A stretch of 64,000 nt of DNA. It comes from Planctomycetota bacterium. GTDB lineage: Bacteria > Planctomycetota > Planctomycetia > Pirellulales > Pirellulaceae. Position numbers and translations under genes: made by a program. Shown here one piece after another: positions 46,059 to 54,976 of the stretch. Below the pieces are notes generated by a model. The model was not told the DNA's origin. It saw only the letters and a list, made by a program, of their open reading frames with translations, and searched no databases. Numbering within the stretch: position 1 is the first letter of the stretch; every line of letters starts with the position of its first letter. The stretch covers positions 52,925-116,924 of the forward strand of contig VGZA01000008.1 in the NCBI GenBank assembly GCA_016872775.1. The letters are read 5' to 3'.

Positions 46059-47339
46059 ATGTTTCATCCCGAGTCCCAACAGCTTGTCGATGCCCTGGGT
46101 GTGAGCCTGACGCCGGCGCTGCGGACCTGGCTCGATGAACGCGTCTGGACGCGCGGCGGGGGCGCCGAATTCTCGCAAGCGCTGTCCACAGCGCAAATCG
46201 TTCGTCCCGAGGAGGGCACGCTGTGGGCCGGTTTCATGCTCCCGGATACCCTGCCGCTGGCGACGAATGACTATGGGGATTGGCTCTGCTCGCGATTCGA
46301 TACATTGGGAAATGTCGCGGAAATCGTGCTCTGGTCACACGTGGGTGGAGATTGGCTGCCCTACGGTCGTGACTGGCCCGAAGCGTTGCTATTTGATGCG
46401 GCTGCGGAGGTGCTCTATTGGCGGCGCCACGAGTTTCAGGTTGACGAAGGCGGTTCCAACCCGCCTCACGCCTGGGCGGAATGGTCCGCCGACTGGTTGG
46501 CAAGAAACGGGAAGAACGTCGATCGATTCTGGCATCGGGACCAGCGTCGAGATAGCGACCCACTGCTCGCGCTGCAGCGCGACGGAATCGCCGTTGCCGC
46601 CACCGAACATGATCTGCTGTTGCGAGCGCTCGACGCCGAGTTACGGGCGGTCCTGGTACCGGCGACGGCAGGCAAACTGGCGATAGCATGGGAACCCGAC
46701 GCGGTAAGCTGGCTGTTTGATACTCGACTGATCCCGGTTCCGATGCGCGACCGATTGGCGAAATTCTCGCGTGTCGCGGAGGACGAACTCTTTGCGCAGG
46801 ATTGGCAGGCGGCGGAGCGGCACGCGCTGCGATTGCTTTCGTGGCGTCAGGACCTCGGTTGGGCGTACGATATCGCGGGCTGGGCCGCGGAACGGCGCGG
46901 TGACATACAGTTGGCGGTATCGCGGTATCTGGGTGGACTGCGACCGTCCGTTTTTTCCGACAATACGATCCGCTTTCGCACGCACTGGTTCGCCGACGGT
47001 TTCGGCAAGTTCTCCGCGGCGCGGCTGAATGAACTGCGCAAGGAGATTCCGACTCCGCACCGCGGCGATGCTTATCTTTCCATCTATCTGGCGAATGACA
47101 ATGCAACACTACGAAATCGGATTCGAGACTATTGGTTGAACCTCGCCGACGCCGCGGCGGTCCAGGGAAACCACGCGCGGGCTTATGCGTGCTACTACAA
47201 TGCGGGATGGGACATGGGCCTACAGGAGATGGACGATTTCCGCGGCATTTTCCGTGGCCTGATCACACACGCCGAATCCGCGGGCTGGTCGGCACTCGCC
47301 GCGATCGCCCGACTGCATCAGCAGGCGCTTCCCTGCTGA
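46059..47339 (+). CDS. SMI1/KNR4 (SUKH)-like protein with C-terminal repeat region
   Basis: A 426-residue protein. Residues 45-110 (LWAGFMLPDTLPLATNDYGDW then AEIVLWSHVGGDWLPYG) look like the SUKH domain, used in immunity proteins of polymorphic toxins and in cell-wall signalling proteins. The C-terminal half (AEDELFAQDWQAAERHALRLL, then GWAAERRGDIQLAVSRYLGGL) looks TPR-like. The start is ATG at 46059, with GTG three codons upstream possible. No toxin gene is adjacent, so an immunity role is not established. Confidence 0.65.
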   Translation: MFHPESQQLVDALGVSLTPALRTWLDERVWTRGGGAEFSQALSTAQIVRPEEGTLWAGFMLPDTLPLATNDYGDWLCSRFDTLGNVAEIVLWSHVGGDWLPYGRDWPEALLFDAAAEVLYWRRHEFQVDEGGSNPPHAWAEWSADWLARNGKNVDRFWHRDQRRDSDPLLALQRDGIAVAATEHDLLLRALDAELRAVLVPATAGKLAIAWEPDAVSWLFDTRLIPVPMRDRLAKFSRVAEDELFAQDWQAAERHALRLLSWRQDLGWAYDIAGWAAERRGDIQLAVSRYLGGLRPSVFSDNTIRFRTHWFADGFGKFSAARLNELRKEIPTPHRGDAYLSIYLANDNATLRNRIRDYWLNLADAAAVQGNHARAYACYYNAGWDMGLQEMDDFRGIFRGLITHAESAGWSALAAIARLHQQALPC

Positions 47340-47381
47340 TTTTGTTGGATACTTGCCGCCAGTCGCCTCGATCGGAAATCG

Positions 47382-50144
47382 CTATTTCATTTCGATGTCC
47401 GCACGGTTCGACAGCATGGCGATCTTGTCGTAGAGCTCCCGGGCAAGAATCGGCTTGGCGAGGTATTCGTCCATCCCCGCCTCGAGGCACCGCTCTCGAT
47501 CCCCTTGCATCGCGTGGGCCGTCATCGCGATGATCGGCAAGTGGCGGTCCGTCCCCCGTTCCGCTTCGCGGATCCTGGCCACCACTTCGAAGCCATCGAC
47601 TTCGGGCATCTGCACATCGAGCAGGAGCAGGTCGAACGCCGTCTGATCGAGCGCCTGCAAGGCCTCTCCGCCGTGGTTGGCCACCTGAACCGCGTGGCCT
47701 TGTTTTCGGAGAATTCCCAGCCCAAGACGCTGGTTGAACTGATTATCTTCCGCAAACAGGATGTTCAACGGACGCACGGCGGGAAGGAGCGGCGCAAGCG
47801 TTTCCGTGGCGGCGGGGCGCCGTTCATTTCCCAAGACCTGCAGGGTCGCATCGAGCAGTTCGGCGGGCTTGACAGGTTTCATCAGCTGGGCGGCAGCGCT
47901 TAACTCCCGCACTCGGGAAACATCGGCGGAATGTTCCCCCGAAGTCATGAGGACGATCCCTGCGCCGCGCTTCCTGGCCAGTTCCACCAGTTGACGCAGC
48001 TGCGGTCCTTCATTTGGTGGCGCAATCCGCGAGTCAACCAATACCAGCGCGATCGACGGGAACGCGTCCGACTCTTCGCGCAGCCGCGACAGGCACTCGC
48101 GCAGTGACTCGGTCGCGACCGGCGCCATCCGCCAGTCCCGGTAATAAGCGGCGAGGATTTCCCGCGACGTCAGGTTCCCATCGACGATCAATACGCCCAC
48201 CCCTTCCAGCTCCGGCGGGCTCGATTCTCCGACGGGCGGATCGGCCGGCGATTGCAAACAGACGGTGAAGGAAAACGTCGAGCCATGACCGGGTTGGCTT
48301 TCGACCCAGATCCGCCCGGCCATCAACTGCACGAGCCGACGGGAGATCGACAGACCCAATCCGGTTCCGCCAAATCTGCGGGTCGTACTGGAATCGGCCT
48401 GTTCGAACGCCTCGAAAACGGTCCCCAACTTCTCGGCGGGAATTCCGATGCCGGTGTCGCTGACCGAGAAATGTAAATCCACTTCACCGTCGCGAATTGC
48501 GTCGACCAGAACACGCATCACGATTTCACCCTGTTGCGTGAACTTGATCGCGTTGCCGACCAGATTGATCACGACTTGGCGCAAACGATGGGAATCACCA
48601 ATCAGTCGAACCGGAACGGTCGGATCGACGAAATACAGCAGTTGCAATCCCTTGCCGTGAGCGCGGAACGCGAGTGATTTCATCGCATCGCCGATCCGGT
48701 CGCGGACGTCGAATTCGATCAACTCCAGGTCCAGTTTTCCCGCCTCGACTTTCGAGAAATCGAGGATGTCATTAATCACGGTCAATAGCGAAGCGGTCGA
48801 CTCCTGCACCATCGCGAGGTAATCGCGATGGGTCGCGGCGAGGGAAGTTTCCATAACGAGGTCGATCATGCCGATAATGGCATTCATCGGCGTGCGAATT
48901 TCGTGGCTCATGTTCGCCAGGAAGTTGCTTTTCGCGAGATTGGCCGCTTCCGCGGCCTCCTTGGCCTGACGCAATGCCGCCTCGGACTGCTTGCGGCGGG
49001 TAATGTCGCGGATAAAGGCGGCGTAGCCGCCGGAGCCCTGCAACGGGATCGGCTGAATCGCCAACTCGGCGATGAACGTATCCTGATTATGTCGCACCAT
49101 GTCGAGTTCGATGCGCTGTCCGGTATTGCCACCGCTGGTTTCGTCCAGAACGAACCGCAGCAGCGATTCCCGGTACCGCTCGCGCGTTGCCACAGGCAGG
49201 AACAGATCGAACATCGGCTGGCCAATCAGGTCATCGCGCGGGTAACCGAACGTACGTTCGGCGGCGCGGTTCACCTCCACGATCCGACCCTGGATGTCCG
49301 CGAAAATGATGCAGTCCATCGCGGTTTCGAAAATGGCCCGCCGCCGCGCTTCGTTCTCGCGCAGCGCGATCGCCGCTTCCTCGCGATCGCTGACGTCCCA
49401 GAAGATCCCCTGGACGCCCGCGACGTTGCCGTCGGGATCGAGGATCGGCGACTTGTGGACCTCGACGTACATCTTGCCGCCGGTCGGTCGCGGATGGACT
49501 TCCACCGCCTGGAAGACCTCGCCGCGCGCCAAAATCCTGCGATCGTCGTCGCGATATTTGCGCGCCATCTCTTCCGGAAACAGGTCGAAGTCGGTCCGTC
49601 CCAGAACATCCGAGATCTGCCGGCCGAGCAGTTCGCAGAACGACCGGCTGACAAACGTGAATCGGCCGTCCAGGTCCTTGCGCAGCACATGGACCCCTAG
49701 ATTCTCCACCAGCGAGACATACATCGCTTCGGAGGACTCCAGCGCCCGTTCGATCCGCTCCCGGCGTTCGACCTGCGCCTGCACCTCGTCCACCTTGCGA
49801 TGCGATTCAACGCGCGCGATATCCAGCATCCGTTGCAGGCCGCGATGATCCCAGCCCAGCAGTGCCAGCGTCCAGATAGCGACCAGCACAAACAGTCGAT
49901 TGTATTCCGGCTGCCAATCCTCCGTCGTGGAAACGGCCAATCCGGCCGAGACCAGATTCAGTATGGTGCAGATCAGGGCCGCGGCCAGCGTATGCGAGCG
50001 GCGAGGCAGCTTCAGGGAGGCGATCACTACCAGGATATAGCCGACTTCAGCGGCGACGTTTTCGGACCTCGTAAGCTCGTCGAGCGCGAACGCGAAGGCC
50101 GCGAGCAATATCACGAACGTCAGCGCTACTACCGAGGATTTCAT
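47382..50144 (-). CDS. hybrid sensor histidine kinase with two PAS and two receiver domains
   Basis: A 920-residue membrane protein. About three N-terminal membrane helices (residues 5-95) are followed by PAS domains around 135-260 and 260-390. A HisKA domain has the phospho-acceptor His414 in SHEIRTPMNA, and an HATPase domain holds VGNAIKFTQ, SDTGIGIPAEKL and RFGGTGLGLSI. A first receiver domain (about 655-775) is degenerate; the second has the phospho-acceptor Asp in LLLLDVQMPEVDG. No response-regulator gene is adjacent, so the output is unknown. The signal is probably sensed by the PAS domains. Confidence 0.92.
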   Translation of the reverse strand: MKSSVVALTFVILLAAFAFALDELTRSENVAAEVGYILVVIASLKLPRRSHTLAAALICTILNLVSAGLAVSTTEDWQPEYNRLFVLVAIWTLALLGWDHRGLQRMLDIARVESHRKVDEVQAQVERRERIERALESSEAMYVSLVENLGVHVLRKDLDGRFTFVSRSFCELLGRQISDVLGRTDFDLFPEEMARKYRDDDRRILARGEVFQAVEVHPRPTGGKMYVEVHKSPILDPDGNVAGVQGIFWDVSDREEAAIALRENEARRRAIFETAMDCIIFADIQGRIVEVNRAAERTFGYPRDDLIGQPMFDLFLPVATRERYRESLLRFVLDETSGGNTGQRIELDMVRHNQDTFIAELAIQPIPLQGSGGYAAFIRDITRRKQSEAALRQAKEAAEAANLAKSNFLANMSHEIRTPMNAIIGMIDLVMETSLAATHRDYLAMVQESTASLLTVINDILDFSKVEAGKLDLELIEFDVRDRIGDAMKSLAFRAHGKGLQLLYFVDPTVPVRLIGDSHRLRQVVINLVGNAIKFTQQGEIVMRVLVDAIRDGEVDLHFSVSDTGIGIPAEKLGTVFEAFEQADSSTTRRFGGTGLGLSISRRLVQLMAGRIWVESQPGHGSTFSFTVCLQSPADPPVGESSPPELEGVGVLIVDGNLTSREILAAYYRDWRMAPVATESLRECLSRLREESDAFPSIALVLVDSRIAPPNEGPQLRQLVELARKRGAGIVLMTSGEHSADVSRVRELSAAAQLMKPVKPAELLDATLQVLGNERRPAATETLAPLLPAVRPLNILFAEDNQFNQRLGLGILRKQGHAVQVANHGGEALQALDQTAFDLLLLDVQMPEVDGFEVVARIREAERGTDRHLPIIAMTAHAMQGDRERCLEAGMDEYLAKPILARELYDKIAMLSNRADIEMK

Positions 50145-50213
50145 CGTTGAACATCATAGCACGCAGCCGCGCCCGATGATTCAAGCGCGGCTGGAAATGC
50201 CGCCGGACCGATG

Positions 50214-51932
50214 TCAGGCCAGAATCTCCCGCTTGCGTTTCACGTAGTCCCAGACCACAAACCGTTCCAATTCGTTCCCCGCGGTAAAGAAAACCCGCCC
50301 CCGGGTTGTTTCGGCAATACGGTAGGCGAAACGGATATCCTCTTCGGACTGCGACCAGCTTGGAACCAGAAACATATTGATCGTGATTCCGTCCCGCTGG
50401 CATTGCAGCGCCTCGCGCATCGTCGCCTGCTCGGTGCGGATGTCCGGCGGATACAGCATATATAACGTCTGGTCCTCGAAATGTGCGGTCGGCAGGCCAT
50501 CCGTAATCAGCAGCACCTGGCGATTGGGCGTATCCTGGGTCGCGAGCGACTGGCGGGCCATTCTCAACGCATGTTGCATGTTCGTGAAATGAGGCGGAAT
50601 CTGGAACTCGCTGACCTCCGGGCGGCTCATGTCGACTTTCAGACGCACGATCGGTTCGTACAACGTCACTGGTTTCGGAATGCAATTGACGATCTCTCCG
50701 GGTGGACACGGCTTGGCGAAGCTGTACATTTCGAAAAATCGCAGGAAGTCGCCGGGATACTCGCGCCGGATCAATCCATCCAGCGCCAGCGCCATCCGTT
50801 TGACGTTCACATACTGGCCGTCGTAGCGCATCGAGCCGCTCATATCCATGATCACCACCGTGGCACATTTCGGGTTATTGCGCGTACGATGGACCACGAT
50901 ATCCTCGGGCGTCAATCGCAACCGCTCGCCCCCGTCGCGGCGCAGCAGCGCATTCAATAACGATTGCGGAAGATCGATATGCGCCAGCGAGTCGCCGAAT
51001 TCGTACGGCTTCGTCGCCTGCAGTTCAACAGCCCCCTCGCCGGTAACGGGCCCGCTGTGACGGCCCGTCCGCGACTCCTGCAGTTCGCTGAAAATCCGTT
51101 CCAGTAGACGCCCTTGAAACAATCGATAGGCACGCGGCGTGAGCTGAATCCGACCATCGTCGCCCGTTTCCAGCCCTTGCTGTTCGGCCAGATCGCGGAT
51201 CAGTTTCTGGAGGGTTTTCTGGAACTCGTTCAGTTGCTCCAGATCGCCAGGCTCCGTATATTCGGCCAACGCTTCCATATCGATCACGGCGATCTGCGCG
51301 GTCTCCTGAGCCTGTCGGAGTTGTTCAATCAAGCGGTCGATTTTCTCCAACTCCTCTTTCAGCGCCAGCGCCTCGAGGACGGTCAGCGCGGTATGACCGT
51401 GGAATTCGTACTTCGCGGCCATTTCCGAGATCAGGTATTTGTGCCCCATGATTTCCATCAGCGGCACCAGTTTCCGTGCTGCCGTCGCTCCTTCGCGATC
51501 ACCTTCACGATCCAGCGCATACCAAAGGCGTTCCAGGTCCAGAATCTGCTCCTGACGCACCGCTCGCTCGAAAGGAGCCCGATACCGGTCCGGAATCTGG
51601 ATGCCGGAAGCGGCCGCCCGGAAATGACGAACCGCCTTTTCCAGCACGGTCTCTGTTTCATAGGTGGCCAGAATCTTGCGTTTACGCTCCAGCAGGATCG
51701 CCAGTAAGGCGTCGAGACTGGGCCCCAGTCCGGCAATCTGGTCAGGACGCAAGCGGATCGCGCGGGCGAGTTCCTCTTCCGTCAGCCGGCGCCTGCCTCC
51801 ATACATCAGCAGGTGCTCAAACGCCGACGACACCATATCGGGTGGCGGCTGCGTGGGACTGGGAAAATTCTGTGGATCGTATTTCTGATACGTATGAATG
51901 ATGCCGCCGATCGGCCGCGGTTCCTTTTTCAC
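50214..51932 (-). CDS. von Willebrand factor A domain protein
   Basis: A 572-residue protein. The C-terminal 200 residues are a VWA domain with the MIDAS motif DMSGSM at about residue 367 and later Thr/Asp residues (PPHFTNMQHALRMA, then LLITDGLPTAHF). The N-terminal 350 residues are helical, with a long coiled-coil-like segment (ALKEELEKIDRLIEQLRQAQ). I choose the GTG at 51932 because AGGAG lies six bases before it; the frame extends to 52076, but that part includes the terminator region. Possibly a chaperone-like or MoxR-associated protein; no MoxR ATPase is adjacent. Confidence 0.8.
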   Translation of the reverse strand: MKKEPRPIGGIIHTYQKYDPQNFPSPTQPPPDMVSSAFEHLLMYGGRRRLTEEELARAIRLRPDQIAGLGPSLDALLAILLERKRKILATYETETVLEKAVRHFRAAASGIQIPDRYRAPFERAVRQEQILDLERLWYALDREGDREGATAARKLVPLMEIMGHKYLISEMAAKYEFHGHTALTVLEALALKEELEKIDRLIEQLRQAQETAQIAVIDMEALAEYTEPGDLEQLNEFQKTLQKLIRDLAEQQGLETGDDGRIQLTPRAYRLFQGRLLERIFSELQESRTGRHSGPVTGEGAVELQATKPYEFGDSLAHIDLPQSLLNALLRRDGGERLRLTPEDIVVHRTRNNPKCATVVIMDMSGSMRYDGQYVNVKRMALALDGLIRREYPGDFLRFFEMYSFAKPCPPGEIVNCIPKPVTLYEPIVRLKVDMSRPEVSEFQIPPHFTNMQHALRMARQSLATQDTPNRQVLLITDGLPTAHFEDQTLYMLYPPDIRTEQATMREALQCQRDGITINMFLVPSWSQSEEDIRFAYRIAETTRGRVFFTAGNELERFVVWDYVKRKREILA

Positions 51933-52384
51933 AGCAGACTCCTGGTGCGGGTTGGGATGCCAGTATTGTACGGCAATCGCCCAGCCGATGTACCAACAAA
52001 AAAACCCGGCTTCCACGAGAAACCGGGCCGCCGTCCCGGGGAGCGCACAACAACCCGAAACGGTGTTTCGCACCATGTTTTTTCAAGAATCCGCCAACGG
52101 CGTCGGCGCGCTCCGGGAATGACAATACCTCTGCCGATTCGCGATCGTTGCGCGCGCCATTCAGCGCGGACATCGGCGCAGACCGTCGTCGGGCATTCCC
52201 GTGGAGATTCTGCTGATGCTTTCCCACCCAAGTCATCCCACGGCGTTTGGAAAAGGGGCCGTGACGACCTGGCATATACGAACACAATCTGGCAGGACAC
52301 GGAACCGCGCCTGCCTTGGTTCAATCTACCGGCCATTTCCTAGGGAGCAAGCAAATCGCTCAAATGATGGCGCGCTCGAGCACG
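51933..52384. other. intergenic region with a minus-strand terminator
   Basis: Between the VWA gene start and the cysK promoter. On the minus strand CCCGG pairs with CCGGG around 52004-52028 and is followed by TTTTTTT (down to about 51997). CGAAAC-ACC-GTTTCG forms another hairpin at about 52056-52070. Nothing coding that I can support lies upstream of the terminator. A TACAAT at 51965-51970 (minus strand) may be the -10 of the VWA gene. Confidence 0.5.
51997..52029 (-). terminator. rho-independent terminator without an obvious gene
   Basis: Minus-strand stem CCCGG...CCGGG followed by seven T. It lies upstream of the VWA gene and no protein-coding gene precedes it on this strand, so it may end an unknown small RNA transcribed from about 52030-52340. 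Confidence 0.55.
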
Positions 52385-52414
52385 TTGACCTGTTTTCCCC
52401 GCAACTGATATACT
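52385..52414 (+). promoter_or_regulatory. sigma-70-like promoter of cysK
   Basis: TTGACC (52385-52390), 18-bp spacer, TATACT (52409-52414). The predicted start is about 45 nt before the ATG at 52467, which has CGGAGG as ribosome-binding site. Confidence 0.65.
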
Positions 52415-52466
52415 CGGCTCGCGCCAGGCTGGATCCAACGAACCCAATATCCACGGAGGTCGCATC

Positions 52467-53426
52467 ATGTCGCTCCCACACCGTACGCCGATCAACGATG
52501 ACATCACGCAGTGCATTGGCCATACCCCCCTGGTGCGCCTGCGGCGCGTCACGGAGGGCTGCGTCGCCCAGGTAATCGCCAAGGTCGAAAACATGAATCC
52601 GCTGTGGAGCGTCAAGGACCGGATTGGGCGCGCGATGATCGAAGAGGCGGAAAAGGCGGGCAAGATCAAGAACGATACGGTGATTATTGAGCCGACGAGC
52701 GGCAACACGGGAATCGGATTGGCTTATGTCTGCGCCGCGCGCGGTTACCGGCTGATGGTGACGATGCCGGAGAGTTTTTCGGTCGAACGCCGAAGGCTGC
52801 TCAAGGCGCTGGGAGCCGAATTGGTCCTGACTCCCGCCGCCGAGGGAATGCCTGGAGCCGTGCGACGCGCTGAGGAGTTGGCCAAGTCCAACGCAAACTA
52901 CTTCATGCCGCAACAATTCAAAAACCCGGCTAATCCGGAAGTGCACCGTCGAACAACCGCGGAAGAAATCTGGAAAGATACGGACGGCAAGGTCGATATC
53001 TTTGTCGGCGGAGTCGGCACGGGCGGCACGATCACGGGCGTCTCCGAGGTGATCAAGTCGCGCAAGCCTTCGTTTCGCAGCATCGCCGTCGAACCGGCGA
53101 ATAGTCCGGTGATCACGCAACGCAAGACCGGTCAACCGCTTCAACCCGGTCGGCACACCATCCAGGGAATCGGCGCCGGCTTTATCCCCGATAACCTGAA
53201 CGTCGATATCGTCGACGAAGTGGTGCAGGTTCGGGACGATGATGCCGCCGAAACCGCCCGACGCCTGGCGAAAACCGAAGGGCTCTTATGCGGCATCTCC
53301 AGCGGCGCCGCGGCATGGGCCGCCATCCAGGTCGCCCGGCGGCCAGAGAACGCCGGCAAACTGATCGTTGTCGTTCTGCCCGATATCGGCGAACGGTACC
53401 TGTCGACGACGCTGTTCCCCGAATAG
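52467..53426 (+). CDS. cysK: cysteine synthase A (O-acetylserine sulfhydrylase)
   Basis: A 319-residue PLP enzyme that makes cysteine from O-acetylserine and sulfide. The PLP-binding Lys lies in [11 protein letters not shown], the substrate loop in [12 protein letters not shown], the PLP phosphate-binding [11 protein letters not shown] is intact, and GISSGAA is near the end. Length is normal. Convergent with the next gene, 9 bp apart. Confidence 0.95.
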   Translation: MSLPHRTPINDDITQCIGHTPLVRLRRVTEGCVAQVIAKVENMNPLWSVKDRIGRAMIEEAEKAGKIKNDTVIIEPTSGNTGIGLAYVCAARGYRLMVTMPESFSVERRRLLKALGAELVLTPAAEGMPGAVRRAEELAKSNANYFMPQQFKNPANPEVHRRTTAEEIWKDTDGKVDIFVGGVGTGGTITGVSEVIKSRKPSFRSIAVEPANSPVITQRKTGQPLQPGRHTIQGIGAGFIPDNLNVDIVDEVVQVRDDDAAETARRLAKTEGLLCGISSGAAAWAAIQVARRPENAGKLIVVVLPDIGERYLSTTLFPE

Positions 53427-53435
53427 TTCCACCCG

Positions 53436-54740
53436 CTATCGCGGCTGACCAATACAGATCAAGTACTCGCGCCGCCCGCCGGATTCCCCCTGCGCCGCTT
53501 CCTGATACGCGACGCGCGTGTAAATTCGTCCCGCACAAATCGTCGGCGTCGCGAAACACTCGCTCCCCAATTGATTCTCGGCGACTAGTTGAAACGAATC
53601 CGAAGTCGCCCGGAATAAAAAGGTGTGCCCCGCCTCGTTCGTCGCGTGAATCACGTCGCCAACCAGCACCGGCGATGAACTGAAGGTGCCGCCTAACCTC
53701 CCTTTCCAGACCTCTTTGCCGGTCGCACATTCCAGGCAGATTGCGACTCCCGCATCCATCACCGCGTAGAGATATCCATCCTTGACAAGCATCGACGGAA
53801 CGTAGACGCGATTATTGTTCTCCCAGACCAGTTCCCCCGAACCGTCCGCCTTGATCGCCGAAACGTGGTTCTTGGGATAACCTCCGCTCGTGAACACCAG
53901 CCTGCCATCCGTCACGACCGATGTCACGCATTCGGTGGTCGCTCCGGCCGTCTCCCAGAGCAGTTGCCCGGTGAGCGGATCAAGGCTTGTGACCAGATCG
54001 CAGCCGGTCAGCAACAATTGCTTCTTGCCGGCAACCGATAACGGTATCGGCGACGTGTAATTCGGGAGTTTGGGGCGTGCACGACTCCAGATGATTTCCC
54101 CCGATCCTCGATCAAGTCCCGCCAGGAGTCCTCCCGCCTTGTTGTCCGCCGAGACCAGCACCAGTGGCCCGACGACCGCGGGCGACGATGCGAACCCCTG
54201 ATGAACGACAAAGTCGCAGATCTTCGTCTGCCACAACAGCTTCCCCTGCCGGTCGATGGCCGAGGTATGCACCGCGCCCCGAAACAAAAAATTGACGAAC
54301 ACCCGCTCGCCATCGCAGGCGGGAGTCATCGATGCCATCGAACTCTTCTCGTTACCCTTGGTATCGATCTTGCCGGAATGAACCGGGGTATTCCAGATCG
54401 GTTTTCCCGACGCGCGATCGAGGCACAGCAAAGACAATTGATCGTGATCGACATCGGCAACCGCCAACAATACTTGCTCCCCGACAACGATCGCCGAACC
54501 GTGTCCGCGCCCCACCAGCGGCGTCTTCCAGATCAGGTTGGTGGCATCGTCCCAACGCAACGGCGGAGACGGATTCGCCACCGCAATCCCGTCGAATGAC
54601 GGACCACGCCACCAGGGCCAATCCGTCGCTGCCAATTCGGCTGCGCGCGGTTTCGTTTGTGCGGAAACGATCCGCGCTTGCGGATCCAGCACTACCACTC
54701 CTGCCAGCATCAGCCAGATTACGTTCCGCACGCGCCCCAT
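53436..54740 (-). CDS. secreted PQQ-repeat beta-propeller protein
   Basis: A 434-residue exported protein. Signal peptide WLMLAGVVVLDPQARIVSA; WPWWRGPSFDGIA begins the mature region typical of planctomycete PQQ-like proteins. Propeller repeats are visible (LCLDRASGKPIWNT, GLDRGSGEIIWSR, SLDPLTGQLLWE, ICLECATGKEVWKG). The ATG at 54740 follows GAGGT; the longer frame from 54818 is not supported. It may scaffold outer-surface enzymes; no PQQ-binding residues can be confirmed. Confidence 0.85.
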   Translation of the reverse strand: MGRVRNVIWLMLAGVVVLDPQARIVSAQTKPRAAELAATDWPWWRGPSFDGIAVANPSPPLRWDDATNLIWKTPLVGRGHGSAIVVGEQVLLAVADVDHDQLSLLCLDRASGKPIWNTPVHSGKIDTKGNEKSSMASMTPACDGERVFVNFLFRGAVHTSAIDRQGKLLWQTKICDFVVHQGFASSPAVVGPLVLVSADNKAGGLLAGLDRGSGEIIWSRARPKLPNYTSPIPLSVAGKKQLLLTGCDLVTSLDPLTGQLLWETAGATTECVTSVVTDGRLVFTSGGYPKNHVSAIKADGSGELVWENNNRVYVPSMLVKDGYLYAVMDAGVAICLECATGKEVWKGRLGGTFSSSPVLVGDVIHATNEAGHTFLFRATSDSFQLVAENQLGSECFATPTICAGRIYTRVAYQEAAQGESGGRREYLICIGQPR

Positions 54741-54976
54741 TGCTACCTCGACTTTGTCTGATGGTTGCGAAAAACTGACTCGTCTTTGAAATCGATTTCT
54801 TCGGCACACGAGCCGCAAGATGCCGCGTCCAGAGTCTTGAGTTTACCCAGTCTAACGCATGACGCGAGATGATCGGCGCTGAATCTTCCGCGCGCGGCAA
54901 CAAATCTTGCCGGTCGAACGCCCGTATGGGATTATGGAAATCTCAAGTGATTCTACTGCGGACACGGGGACTCGAT

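Noticed and set aside
52030..52350. SRP RNA, 6S RNA, tmRNA or RNase P RNA upstream of the orphan terminator
   Set aside because: I looked for the SRP tetraloop region, the tmRNA and RNase P conserved boxes and found none; only the terminator itself is supported.
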